A DNA stretch of 16,397 nucleotides from Phycisphaeraceae bacterium (lineage in GTDB: Bacteria > Planctomycetota > Phycisphaerae > Phycisphaerales > Phycisphaeraceae): positions 1-16,397 of the forward strand of contig JAJDCV010000373.1 in assembly GCA_029260675.1 (NCBI GenBank), given 5' to 3'. Below are positions 6,572 through 13,373 of the stretch, one piece after another (positions within the stretch are counted from its first letter, which is position 1; each line of letters starts with the position of its first letter). The notes beneath the pieces are model-generated. The model was not told the DNA's origin, ran no database searches, and saw only the letters and a program-made list of their open reading frames with translations. Both the position numbers and the translations under genes were made by a program.

Positions 6572-8350
6572 CTACTGGATATGCCCGTCGGCGTAGAGGA
6601 CGGCACCGTTGGGGTCGGGCTGGCCCTGGAATGCTTCGTAGAGCACGCCCGTGGTAGCTGGGTCGGCCCCGGGCTCGGGCCGGACGTAGATGAAGCCGAC
6701 CTTCTCACCGGTGCGGGGGTTGACCATGACCTGGTCGAACCCGCCCATCACGGTTTTGATCTGGTCGAGTTGTTCGGGCCAGACCTGGCCGTTCTGGTCG
6801 AGGTAGATCTGAAGCCCAAGGCCGATCTGCCGCAGGTTGTTGGCCGAGACGATACCTTTCGCCTGCTGCCTCGCGTCCGCAATCATCGTGAAATACGACA
6901 GCGGGTTGTTGGGATTGACCGCGGGCTTACCCTGTCCTTGAGCACGCTTGATCGGCGACACGGCCGGCACCTTCGGCGGCGGAGCGGGCTCAATCGAAAC
7001 GGTCGCGACGTGCTGGTCGCAATAGGTCAACTGGTAATCGCCCCCGGCGTCGGGCCGCTCGAACAACAGCCCGAACTCGTACCGATACCAGGGCGACGGC
7101 TGAGACATGTGTTTGTACTTGCCCTTGGCCCACCAGCCGCTGGCGTCCGCGTCCCAGTCGACGTTCAGCGTGTCGCCCTCGTACGCCATGTTGACCGACG
7201 TGCCGGCATGATTGGTGAGCTTGATCTTGCCGTTAGCGCTCAGCCCCTTGCCCGCGGGGTAATCGCCGTAGGGATACGACGCATAAAAACTGATCTTCCC
7301 CCGGGCGTTGGGCCCGCTCCACGTTGCCTGGCCGTTGATCGACCCGTTGGCCTTATCCACATCCAAAACCGTCGGCTCCGAAGGGAACAGCGCCTGATAG
7401 TCGCGGGTGTCCGCACCGCCTAAGTCCACCTCGGCATCGCTGCCAAAACGCTTATATAGCAGCCTCGCATCAAGCGGCGGGCCCCCGTCGCTGGGGATGA
7501 GTTTGAAGTCTTCCGAGTCGATCACGCTGTCGTATCGGATGGTGCGCTCCATGCTTTGGATCGTGCCCTGCTTGAGCCCGACCTCCAGCATGATGTGATC
7601 GCCTGCGTCATCGGGCTTCACGACCAACAGGTCATCATCATCGCCCAGCGAATAGACCTCATCGCCACCAATCAACGGGTGGGGGTTGGATTTGCTCTTG
7701 GGAGCCTTGATACCAAGCGACATGTCGCCCTGCTGGGTGAACAGGCTGAACGGCTCGCGGGTCTCGCCTTTGTGGATCGACTCGACCAGATTGACCGTCT
7801 GCACATCGGCCACCAACACATCGCGCGCAGGACCCGTGAAATACCAGAACGAGGCAGCGCCGAGAGGGATCACGACCAGGGCAACCTTCCACCACCGCAT
7901 CCCCATGCCCGCCAGCGTCAACAACGGGGCCTTGGATTCCTTCTCGTTAGCATCCGCCGCGTTGGCGACCTTGAGGTATGTGTGTGAGATGCTGTGGAAC
8001 CCGCATGCTGTGCAGAGCACCGCCCCGGCCGGCATCGGCTTGCCGCAGGCGTTGCACGTATCCGCAGAGACCGGCTGCGCCTCCGCGCCGGGCTGGGACA
8101 ACGACTCGTAGAGCAGGTCGAGGTTGTCGCTCGGTTCCTGCGTGTGCTGATCCTGGGGAGATTCAGAAGGGGGTTCTATGAGAGAGTCAGGGGGTAACTC
8201 CGGGGGCACATCCGGGGGCACATCCGGGGACGCTTCCGGGGTGGGGATGATGAACGCCTCGCCGCACGCCGGGCACTTGGCACGCCGCCCCGCGAACTTG
8301 GCCGCCACCTTCATCTGCTTGCCGCACTGACACGTCACCGTGATCGACAT
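6572..8350 (-). CDS. Two-zinc-ribbon single-pass membrane protein with pseudopilin-like C-terminal module
   Basis: The start is the ATG complementary to 8348-8350, with a purine-rich AAAGGGGG upstream; the product is 592 residues. Domains in order: zinc ribbon 1 (Cys7, Cys9, Cys26, Cys29; CxC...CPAC), a Pro/Asp/Glu-rich linker with repeated DVPP units (residues 42-67), zinc ribbon 2 (Cys99, Cys102, Cys113, Cys116), a transmembrane helix (about 154-172, KVALVVIPLGAASFWYF), a long beta-rich region with no family recognised, and a C-terminal module (about 483-592). That module contains NNLRQIGLGLQIYLDQNG, VNPRTGEKVGFIYV and a final LYADGHIQ. It resembles the globular heads of planctomycete H-X9-DG/DUF1559-type pseudopilins, here without a prepilin signal. 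The ribbons should be cytoplasmic and the rest outside. A role in linking cytoplasmic regulation to the envelope is conceivable but unproven. Confidence 0.9.
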   Translation of the reverse strand: MSITVTCQCGKQMKVAAKFAGRRAKCPACGEAFIIPTPEASPDVPPDVPPELPPDSLIEPPSESPQDQHTQEPSDNLDLLYESLSQPGAEAQPVSADTCNACGKPMPAGAVLCTACGFHSISHTYLKVANAADANEKESKAPLLTLAGMGMRWWKVALVVIPLGAASFWYFTGPARDVLVADVQTVNLVESIHKGETREPFSLFTQQGDMSLGIKAPKSKSNPHPLIGGDEVYSLGDDDDLLVVKPDDAGDHIMLEVGLKQGTIQSMERTIRYDSVIDSEDFKLIPSDGGPPLDARLLYKRFGSDAEVDLGGADTRDYQALFPSEPTVLDVDKANGSINGQATWSGPNARGKISFYASYPYGDYPAGKGLSANGKIKLTNHAGTSVNMAYEGDTLNVDWDADASGWWAKGKYKHMSQPSPWYRYEFGLLFERPDAGGDYQLTYCDQHVATVSIEPAPPPKVPAVSPIKRAQGQGKPAVNPNNPLSYFTMIADARQQAKGIVSANNLRQIGLGLQIYLDQNGQVWPEQLDQIKTVMGGFDQVMVNPRTGEKVGFIYVRPEPGADPATTGVLYEAFQGQPDPNGAVLYADGHIQ

Positions 8351-8712
8351 GGAAACCCCCTTTCTGATCCACACCTATCTTACCGCAGGATCACCCCGGC
8401 TATTGATCCGGCAGTACTCCCTGACACATGACATTCCCGGCTCCGACCTCTCTCGAAGACCCGTTTCATCCTTCCGGGTACTCCCAAACTGCCCGAAATC
8501 CATGTGATAGGACTAAAGCGGGCCCTGTTACGCCATAACTGTATTTTTAACAAAGAGATGAGAACATTCAACACCTCCTGGGCCCTCGTTGACCTCGATT
8601 CGTATTATATCGAAATAGACGGGGCTGCACATAGGAATTATAGATTGAGTCCTGAGTCCAATGCGATTTTTAGTGCCTCATATCGTTTATTTTTAACCTC
8701 ACCCTCGTTTCT
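8351..8712. other. AT-richer intergenic region without a supported gene
   Basis: Divergent upstream region of the zinc-ribbon gene (left) and the first H-X10-DG prepilin (right). The short frame at 8504-8755 has no ribosome site, an odd composition and runs across the promoter, so it is not called. A minus-strand TATAAT (complement of 8604-8609, within CGATATAATACG) could be the -10 of the zinc-ribbon gene, but it has only a weak -35. Confidence 0.5.
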
Positions 8713-8713
8713 C

Positions 8714-8742
8714 TTGACACCCAGCCGCTGCTGTTATATAAT
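8714..8742 (+). promoter_or_regulatory. Consensus sigma70-type promoter of the first H-X10-DG prepilin
   Basis: TTGACA at 8714-8719, a 17-base spacer, and TATAAT at 8737-8742: a perfect match to the housekeeping consensus. The -10 lies in the 10-mer GTTATATAAT (8733-8742) found at three other upstream regions. The predicted transcript has a leader of about 145 bases before the ATG at 8895. Confidence 0.88.
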
Positions 8743-8894
8743 TTGGCGTAGTTAAGGTTCGATACATCTAAATATCGATCTGAGACAGCCTCTAAATACT
8801 GAACAAGCGAAGCCACCCGCAAGGAAGCGGTTCGGGACCCAGCCCTGGCGTGACACACCGAGGATCACGGCCAAACGCAGATAAGGACACACCG

Positions 8895-9734
8895 ATGCAA
8901 CGCAAGATCAAAAGGCCAACCCAACGCGCCGCCTTCACACTCATCGAGTTGCTGGTGGTGATCTCGATCATCGCCCTGCTCGTGGGCATCCTCCTGCCGG
9001 CGCTGGGCGCGGCACGAAAGTCGGCACAGAATGCTGGCTGCTTAAGTGCGCAAAGACAAATCGGCATCGCGCTGGCCGCTTACTCCGCAGACAATAAAGA
9101 CTTTGTCCCACGTTTCCGCACCATGCTACCTGGAGTTAAACCTGCCCGGTGGGGCAATACCTTAAGCGAAAGTAACGTGGAATCGTGGTGGACAAGCCTT
9201 CTCGCAACGGGGGGCTACGGTGCCACACCAGAACTGTTTGTCGACCCCGGTTTTGCTGCGGCCGAGGAAACCAGCGTCAGTATCCGTGACGCCGACATGA
9301 ATGATCCTTCCGATCAAAATTGGCCCGATTCTGATTTCGGAATTAATGTGGTCGCTTTCTCCGCGAAGTGGTTTGATGCGGCCCCACAGGCCGTGCGCTA
9401 TGGTTCTACCATACGGGTCAGCGAGATGAAGAACGCGACCAAGACACTCGTTACGGTGGACACTTTCCACATGACTGCCGACCCGAATGAAACAAGAGGG
9501 ATCTACAACGCCGCTCACGAACAGCGTGGTTACTACCACCTGAAAGGTTTGGATTTCGGGTGGACTTTCCCACACGCCCGCCACCCCGGCACAAGTATGA
9601 ACATCCTCTGGGGCGACGGACACGTCGATGGCCTGTCGGTAGCCGACATGTATCACCCCTATACAGAATTGGGCGACAAGGACACCGACGAAGTCACCGA
9701 CGGCATCCCCAATGTCTGGGACACCCGCAACTGA
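8895..9734 (+). CDS. Prepilin-type protein with C-terminal H-X10-DG motif (first of tandem pair)
   Basis: ATG 8895 has AAGGA at 8883-8887 with 7-base spacing; the in-frame ATG 8850 does not. The 279-residue product starts MQRKIKRPTQRAAFTLIELLVVISIIALLVGILLPALGAAR. This gives a basic 13-residue leader, Ala rather than Gly before Phe14, Glu at +5 and a single hydrophobic helix. The head follows the planctomycete pattern: CLSAQRQIGIALAAYSADNKDFVP soon after the helix, and near the end HPGTSMNILWGDGHVDGL, an H-x10-DG version of the H-X9-DG motif. Such proteins are exported and assembled by type II secretion/type IV pilus-like machinery; individual roles are unknown. It has its own consensus promoter and a strong terminator, so it is monocistronic. 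The helix region is nearly identical to that of the next gene, suggesting duplication or recombination. Confidence 0.94.
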   Translation: MQRKIKRPTQRAAFTLIELLVVISIIALLVGILLPALGAARKSAQNAGCLSAQRQIGIALAAYSADNKDFVPRFRTMLPGVKPARWGNTLSESNVESWWTSLLATGGYGATPELFVDPGFAAAEETSVSIRDADMNDPSDQNWPDSDFGINVVAFSAKWFDAAPQAVRYGSTIRVSEMKNATKTLVTVDTFHMTADPNETRGIYNAAHEQRGYYHLKGLDFGWTFPHARHPGTSMNILWGDGHVDGLSVADMYHPYTELGDKDTDEVTDGIPNVWDTRN

Positions 9735-9770
9735 TCAATCGACATACTCTCTCTCCTCCAAACCCTCCCC

Positions 9771-9800
9771 ACACCGCCTGTCACCGGGCGGTGTTTTTTT
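9771..9800 (+). terminator. Rho-independent terminator of the first H-X10-DG prepilin
   Basis: ACACCGCC (9771-9778) pairs perfectly with GGCGGTGT (9787-9794) over an 8-base loop, followed by a run of T to 9800. Confidence 0.92.
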
Positions 9801-9840
9801 ATTTTCGGGGCAGAATCGCCCTTTCCCGTCCTAATATGGC

Positions 9841-9868
9841 TTGCTAATCGATCTTTGTGTTATATAAT
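9841..9868 (+). promoter_or_regulatory. Promoter of the second H-X10-DG prepilin (GTTATATAAT type)
   Basis: TATAAT at 9863-9868 within GTTATATAAT (9859-9868). The best -35 is TTGCTA (9841-9846) with a 16-base spacer, a 4/6 match. The start codon is 147 bases downstream of the -10. Confidence 0.7.
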
Positions 9869-9900
9869 TATTGGGGTGGTCGTTCACGGGGTGGTAGTTT

Positions 9901-9932
9901 GTCGGTCTAAGCGCATCAGGCGTAAGACCGAC
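9901..9932 (+). promoter_or_regulatory. Stable hairpin in the 5' leader of the second H-X10-DG prepilin
   Basis: GTCGGTCT (9901-9908) pairs perfectly with AGACCGAC (9925-9932). Inside, GCGC (9911-9914) pairs with GCGT (9920-9923, one wobble) over the loop ATCAG. It lies about 27 bases after the predicted transcription start. There is no T-run, so it is not a terminator; it could be an RNA stabiliser or a regulatory element. Confidence 0.6.
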
Positions 9933-10015
9933 GTACCGGTCCGCGCAGGTTTCCCGGCCACCTTGGTCATTTGTCTGGCTTCATCCTCTTCTCGTCACCT
10001 CATCGAGGATCGATC

Positions 10016-10924
10016 ATGTTACGCAAGCCTCAATCCACCCCCGGAATCCCCGGCTCCCCCGCCCCCGGAGTTCCCGGCTCCCTTGGCTTCACGCTCATTG
10101 AATTGCTGGTGGTGATCTCCATCATCGCCCTGCTTGTGGGCATCCTGTTGCCGGCCTTGGGAGCAGCACGCGAGTCCGCTCGGGACGTGGTCTGCAAGAG
10201 CAATGAGCGGCAGGTCGGCATCGCGATCATGGCGTACGCGACGGATAACGAAGATTACGTGGTACGCCATGGGATTAGAGAAGGCACCGTAATCAATGTA
10301 TGGACCACGCCTCCCGCTACCGCTTATTGGACCGGCCAACTGGCCGTGTCAGGCTACGGCGCCGAGCGGAAGATGTACAAGTGCCCGAGCTTCGATTCCG
10401 GGGAAAATATTAACAATTACAGCATCCTGGAGGCCGACCTTACCGACCCGGGGGAACAGAGGTGGAGAGACACCGACTACGGCATCAACTGGTACTCGCT
10501 GGCCGGCCGTAACGCTTATGGTGATACGAACGAAGAAAAGTGGTATCGATCCAGCCGTTTGGAATGGGCCATCGATCCCACGAACACTTTGCTGACCGCC
10601 GATTCATGGTACGAACGGTTCCGAGAGGGTACGCCGCTGCACGCTACCCACCAGCGGGGTGCTGGCGTTATTGGTGGCGTCCCAACATCCTGGGGCGGAC
10701 CGAACGCCCGACACACCGGTCAGAAATGTAACATCCTCTGGGCCGACGGCCATGTGGAGGGCATGCACTTCCCGAGCCTGCTCATGGGCAGCAGCGCCAC
10801 TACACGGGCTGATGGCCCTTGGGGCCCTGAACAGCTGGGTGTATTCAATTCCTCGATCAGAGTACGCGTTGAAAACGGAACCCTAAATATCAACGATCAC
10901 CCGAACGCGTGGGATCTCTGGTAA
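10016..10924 (+). CDS. Prepilin-type protein with C-terminal H-X10-DG motif (second of tandem pair)
   Basis: The ATG at 10016 has AGGA at 10006-10009. The 302-residue product has the canonical Gly24/Phe25 cleavage site in GFTLIELLVVISIIALLVG and Glu at +5. Its 24-residue leader is unusually long and Pro/Gly-rich (TPGIPGSPAPGVPGSLG), made by two 24-base repeats (10040-10063, 10064-10087). The head begins CKSNERQVGIAIMAYATDNEDYVV and ends with HTGQKCNILWADGHVEGM, again H-x10-DG. It is an exported pseudopilin-like surface protein of unknown specific function. It has its own GTTATATAAT promoter, a leader of about 140 bases with a hairpin, and a terminator. Helix-region similarity to the upstream gene indicates a common origin, while the heads differ greatly. 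Confidence 0.94.
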   Translation: MLRKPQSTPGIPGSPAPGVPGSLGFTLIELLVVISIIALLVGILLPALGAARESARDVVCKSNERQVGIAIMAYATDNEDYVVRHGIREGTVINVWTTPPATAYWTGQLAVSGYGAERKMYKCPSFDSGENINNYSILEADLTDPGEQRWRDTDYGINWYSLAGRNAYGDTNEEKWYRSSRLEWAIDPTNTLLTADSWYERFREGTPLHATHQRGAGVIGGVPTSWGGPNARHTGQKCNILWADGHVEGMHFPSLLMGSSATTRADGPWGPEQLGVFNSSIRVRVENGTLNINDHPNAWDLW

Positions 10925-10945
10925 ATAACGGGTAGTAACACCACA

Positions 10946-10979
10946 AAAAAGCCCAAGGACTACAACCCTTAGGCTTTTT
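10946..10979. terminator. Bidirectional terminator between convergent genes
   Basis: AAAAAGCC (10946-10953) pairs with GGCTTTTT (10972-10979), and AAGG (10955-10958) with CCTT (10967-10970), with one mismatch between the helices and an 8-base loop. The A-run and T-run flanks suit both the plus-strand prepilin (stop 10924) and the minus-strand amidase (stop 11012). Confidence 0.85.
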
Positions 10980-11011
10980 CTATGTCTGTCTAATCGCCAA
11001 CACTTGGCCGC

Positions 11012-12049
11012 TTAACGCCGCCAGAAGCGCCAGCCCTGGTGTTCCTTTTCGACCTCCTCAATAAGGTAGTCCCACTGGAACGCGGGGCCGGGGTCGATCT
11101 TGCTTGTCTTGATGTGGTAGTGGCCGATCAGGCCCTGGAATTCGGCGAACTGTTCGTCGGTGAGCGTGCCGGGGATCAGGTTGCCCTCGTCGTCGCGCGG
11201 GTAGTCGATGTCGATCTTGGGGAAGATCTTGGTCAGCGCGGCGGTGAGCTTGATCAGGGCGTCGTACTGCTGGGGCGTGAGGTCGTATTGCTGAACCTCC
11301 CGCTCGTTGATCGTGCCAACGACGGTGTAGGGCCGGGCCGGGCCGGTGATTTTTTCGGGGTGCTTGACGCCGCCGTCACCGCGTGACTCCGGGAGGGTCA
11401 GACGGGTGCTTCCGTCGTCCTGGGTTTGGTACCACTCGCTGAGGACCTTCATATCGTCGGGCGGGTAGGCGCCCATGTTGGCGATCTCGATGCCGACGGA
11501 CCGGTCGTTGGATTTACCAGCGTGCCAGGCGCGCTCCTTGAGGTCCAGGGTCTGGTAGATCGTGCCGTCGATGTCGAGCATGAAGTGGACGCTGAGCGTG
11601 CGGTGGTCGTGCAGGACGTTGAAGCACCGCCGGCTGGTGCCGCAGACGTCGTAATGGATGACGAACTGGTCGACGGTGTCCCGCAGCAGGTCCAGGGGCC
11701 AGCCGCCGGACTTGATCATGTCCAGTTGTTCGGGGGTGAAGTGCGTGCCCTTGTAGCGGAGGTTGTAGCGGTTGGGCGAGTCGACCTCGTCCTTGGTGAC
11801 CTCCCAGAGTGATTGGTCGTAAGGCACAAAGCGTTTCTCGATGCGGTAGGCGTCGTAGCCACCGGGGTCCATCCAGAGGACCACGGGCGTGCCGGTGTGG
11901 AAGAATTGCCCCGCGACGACGATCTCATCGCCTGTGCGTTTTTCCAGAGAGCCGGATGTGGGCCTTGCGATGCCGCAGCCGGCGAGCGAAACCACGGCGA
12001 GCGTGAGGGCGGCCGCCGACAGAACGTGACGGGGGGACCATTTCGACAT
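11012..12049 (-). CDS. N-acetylmuramoyl-L-alanine amidase (amidase_2/AmpD-like), lipoprotein
   Basis: The start is the ATG complementary to 12047-12049, with AAGGAG 7 bases before it; upstream codons to 12148 lack a ribosome site. The 345-residue product begins with a lipoprotein signal ending SLAGC (Cys25). The amidase_2 core runs from about 120 to 330. Zinc ligands by analogy with AmpD are His132 (VIHYD), His310 (GHYHIKTSK) and Asp319 (KIDPGPAFQW); Lys317 matches the conserved Lys of that motif. WHAGKSNDRSVGIEIAN at 175-191 is also typical. An insertion of about 110 residues separates the two halves of the active site. The enzyme should cut the bond between N-acetylmuramic acid and the stem peptide, in the periplasm from a lipid anchor. 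Downstream on the plus strand lie SpoIID-like and DigH-like genes, which act on the naked glycan that such amidases make. A leader hairpin overlaps its ribosome site. Confidence 0.94.
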   Translation of the reverse strand: MSKWSPRHVLSAAALTLAVVSLAGCGIARPTSGSLEKRTGDEIVVAGQFFHTGTPVVLWMDPGGYDAYRIEKRFVPYDQSLWEVTKDEVDSPNRYNLRYKGTHFTPEQLDMIKSGGWPLDLLRDTVDQFVIHYDVCGTSRRCFNVLHDHRTLSVHFMLDIDGTIYQTLDLKERAWHAGKSNDRSVGIEIANMGAYPPDDMKVLSEWYQTQDDGSTRLTLPESRGDGGVKHPEKITGPARPYTVVGTINEREVQQYDLTPQQYDALIKLTAALTKIFPKIDIDYPRDDEGNLIPGTLTDEQFAEFQGLIGHYHIKTSKIDPGPAFQWDYLIEEVEKEHQGWRFWRR

Positions 12050-12059
12050 GAGCGAACTC

Positions 12060-12108
12060 CTTGCTTGTGTGATCGCCCGATTATTGCGAAATAATCGGCG
12101 TAAGCAAG
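12060..12108 (-). promoter_or_regulatory. Compound hairpin overlapping the amidase ribosome binding site
   Basis: A perfect 9-bp inverted repeat, CCGATTATT (12077-12085) with AATAATCGG (12090-12098) and a 4-base loop, lies inside an outer 7-bp pair, CTTGCTT (12060-12066) with AAGCAAG (12102-12108). In the transcript the outer 3' arm shares three bases with the AAGGAG Shine-Dalgarno (complement of 12057-12062). It could be a translational control hairpin or, as DNA, a dyad operator. Confidence 0.6.
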
Positions 12109-12182
12109 CCCGCTGGGATGTGCCCCGCCCTCGTGCCGCCAGCCACACGCCGACAACCGTTCACGTCAGGCCGCTTGGAACC

Positions 12183-12217
12183 AAAAAAAAACCACCCTGA
12201 CCGTTGGGTCGGGGTGG
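12183..12217 (-). terminator. Rho-independent terminator of the small PEP-CTERM gene
   Basis: Read on the minus strand: CCACCC and GACC pair with GGTC and GGGTGG (plus-strand 12212-12217 and 12207-12210 with 12199-12202 and 12192-12197), with one mismatch and a 4-base loop, followed by nine T (plus-strand A-run 12183-12191). It lies 38 bases after the stop at 12255. Confidence 0.9.
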
Positions 12218-12254
12218 CGTTGGATTATTCAATTTTCTCACCCTGTCCGCGGAC

Positions 12255-12926
12255 TTAGCGGCGCTTACGGCTGAACATCGCCAGACCACCCAGCCCCATC
12301 AGGCCCAGGGTTGCGGGTTCGGGGACCGGCTCGAACATCACGCCGGCGGTACGGGCGCCGACGAAGCCGGCAGTAGTCGTGTCGATCGTGAAGGTGATCG
12401 CCTGGTTGACATCGGTCACCGTGATCTGCCCGAGGATCTCCCACAGCCCAACGCCCAATCCATTGGGGACGTCAAGAATATTTTGGTCGCGGCTGCCGCT
12501 GAGCTCTGAGCCGGCGATGCCGTCAACATCGACGTCGTAGAGGGTCGGCTGGCCACTATTGTTGGCTGACTGGGGATATGTGAGGTAGACGTTGTAAACG
12601 CCGGCAGCACCCCCAGTGATACCCGAAGCATTCAGGCCGGCATTGGAGTTGAGAACCGTACCGGCAGTGAACGCGGTATTGTCGATATCCGCAGCCGGGG
12701 TATAGGTGAAGGTGTACGGCTCGCCGCCAAACACCGATGCCGCGCCGAACGTGAGGCCGGGAGCCAGCAATGTGCCAGAACCAGCGGTCGTGGAATTTGA
12801 GGTCGTCGTGCCCGCAGAGTAGTTGGCCACGGCTTTACCGTTGGGCTCAATGATGAACGCGCCCTGGGCCGCAGTGGCCACCACCATAACAGCGGCGCAT
12901 CCGAGTCCTGCAATTGCTTTCTTCAT
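12255..12926 (-). CDS. Small PEP-CTERM sorting domain protein
   Basis: The start is the ATG complementary to 12924-12926, behind a very strong AGGAGG; longer in-frame starts up to 13028 have none. The 223-residue product has a signal peptide (MKKAIAGLGCAAVMVVATAAQG, cleavage expected before Ala-Phe), a Ser/Thr/Gly/Ala-rich beta-type body without cysteines after the signal, and a C-terminal VPEPATLGLMGLGGLAMFSRKRR. The last part is a PEP-CTERM signal: VPEP, a short hydrophobic helix and a basic end. Exosortase/archaeosortase systems recognise such tails and remove them as the protein is delivered to the envelope or extracellular matrix. Acidic loops (YDVDVDGIAGSE) might bind metal, but no family is recognised. 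The gene is monocistronic, with a GTTATATAAT promoter, a leader of about 120 bases and a strong terminator. No exosortase gene lies in the window. Confidence 0.92.
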   Translation of the reverse strand: MKKAIAGLGCAAVMVVATAAQGAFIIEPNGKAVANYSAGTTTSNSTTAGSGTLLAPGLTFGAASVFGGEPYTFTYTPAADIDNTAFTAGTVLNSNAGLNASGITGGAAGVYNVYLTYPQSANNSGQPTLYDVDVDGIAGSELSGSRDQNILDVPNGLGVGLWEILGQITVTDVNQAITFTIDTTTAGFVGARTAGVMFEPVPEPATLGLMGLGGLAMFSRKRR

Positions 12927-13373
12927 AACTCTCCTCCTAAAAGAACGTGATGTGAAACCGTGAAAGCCCCAATGAAGGCATTTCATGCATAAAGCCTGAA
13001 GTGTCAGCGAGAGGATGGCCTTTCCCACCTCCCGGTGTCAAGCCTGACTACAAGTATTATATAACCCCATCCCAACCTGATTGCAAGGGGTTTGGCCATG
13101 CATCTTCACAAATATCCCCAATTTTCAGCACTCGCAGCGATAAAATAGTACGAAATCTCCCCAATTTAACAATTGGCTGGGATTGGAGGTGAGCTTTTTA
13201 TCGATAGCCCGGATTGCTCATAGAGGGCGTGAGGGCGTATTTTCCACATCGGATTCTATAATTAGTGTGTTAAATCGGATAGTCTGTGATAAGCTCAACC
13301 GTATAATGCTGACGGAGGGTCTGCCGGGGGACCTGGCCGAGCATCCATGGGGGCACAAGATCTGGAGAACGCG
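12927..13373. other. Divergent intergenic region: PEP-CTERM leader, promoters and AT-rich repeats
   Basis: 12927-13050 is the untranslated leader of the minus-strand PEP-CTERM gene. 13056-13086 holds its promoter. 13087-13346 is AT-rich and without ORFs. It carries a 16-base imperfect direct repeat (13110-13125 and 13153-13168), a CCAATT/AATTGG dyad (13161-13176), and two TATAAT hexamers (13257-13262 and 13302-13307) that could be -10 elements for the SpoIID-like gene, though neither has a good -35. Confidence 0.5.
13056..13086 (-). promoter_or_regulatory. Promoter of the small PEP-CTERM gene (GTTATATAAT type)
   Basis: On the minus strand TATAAT is the complement of 13056-13061, inside GTTATATAAT (complement of 13056-13065). 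A possible -35, TTGCAA (13081-13086, 4/6 match), sits at a long 19-base spacing. The -10 is the stronger part of this call. Confidence 0.65.

Noticed and set aside
8504..8755. 83-codon plus-strand frame in the intergenic region
   Set aside because: No Shine-Dalgarno, unusual composition, and it runs through the TTGACA-TATAAT promoter of the next gene.
8749..8894. c-di-GMP (GEMM) or other known riboswitch in the first H-X10-DG prepilin leader
   Set aside because: A GCGAAGCCACCCGC string recalls part of the GEMM core, but the GGGTTACC-type and CACAGGGCAAACC-type parts are absent. Only short stems (CCGC/GCGG, CGATA/TATCG) are visible.
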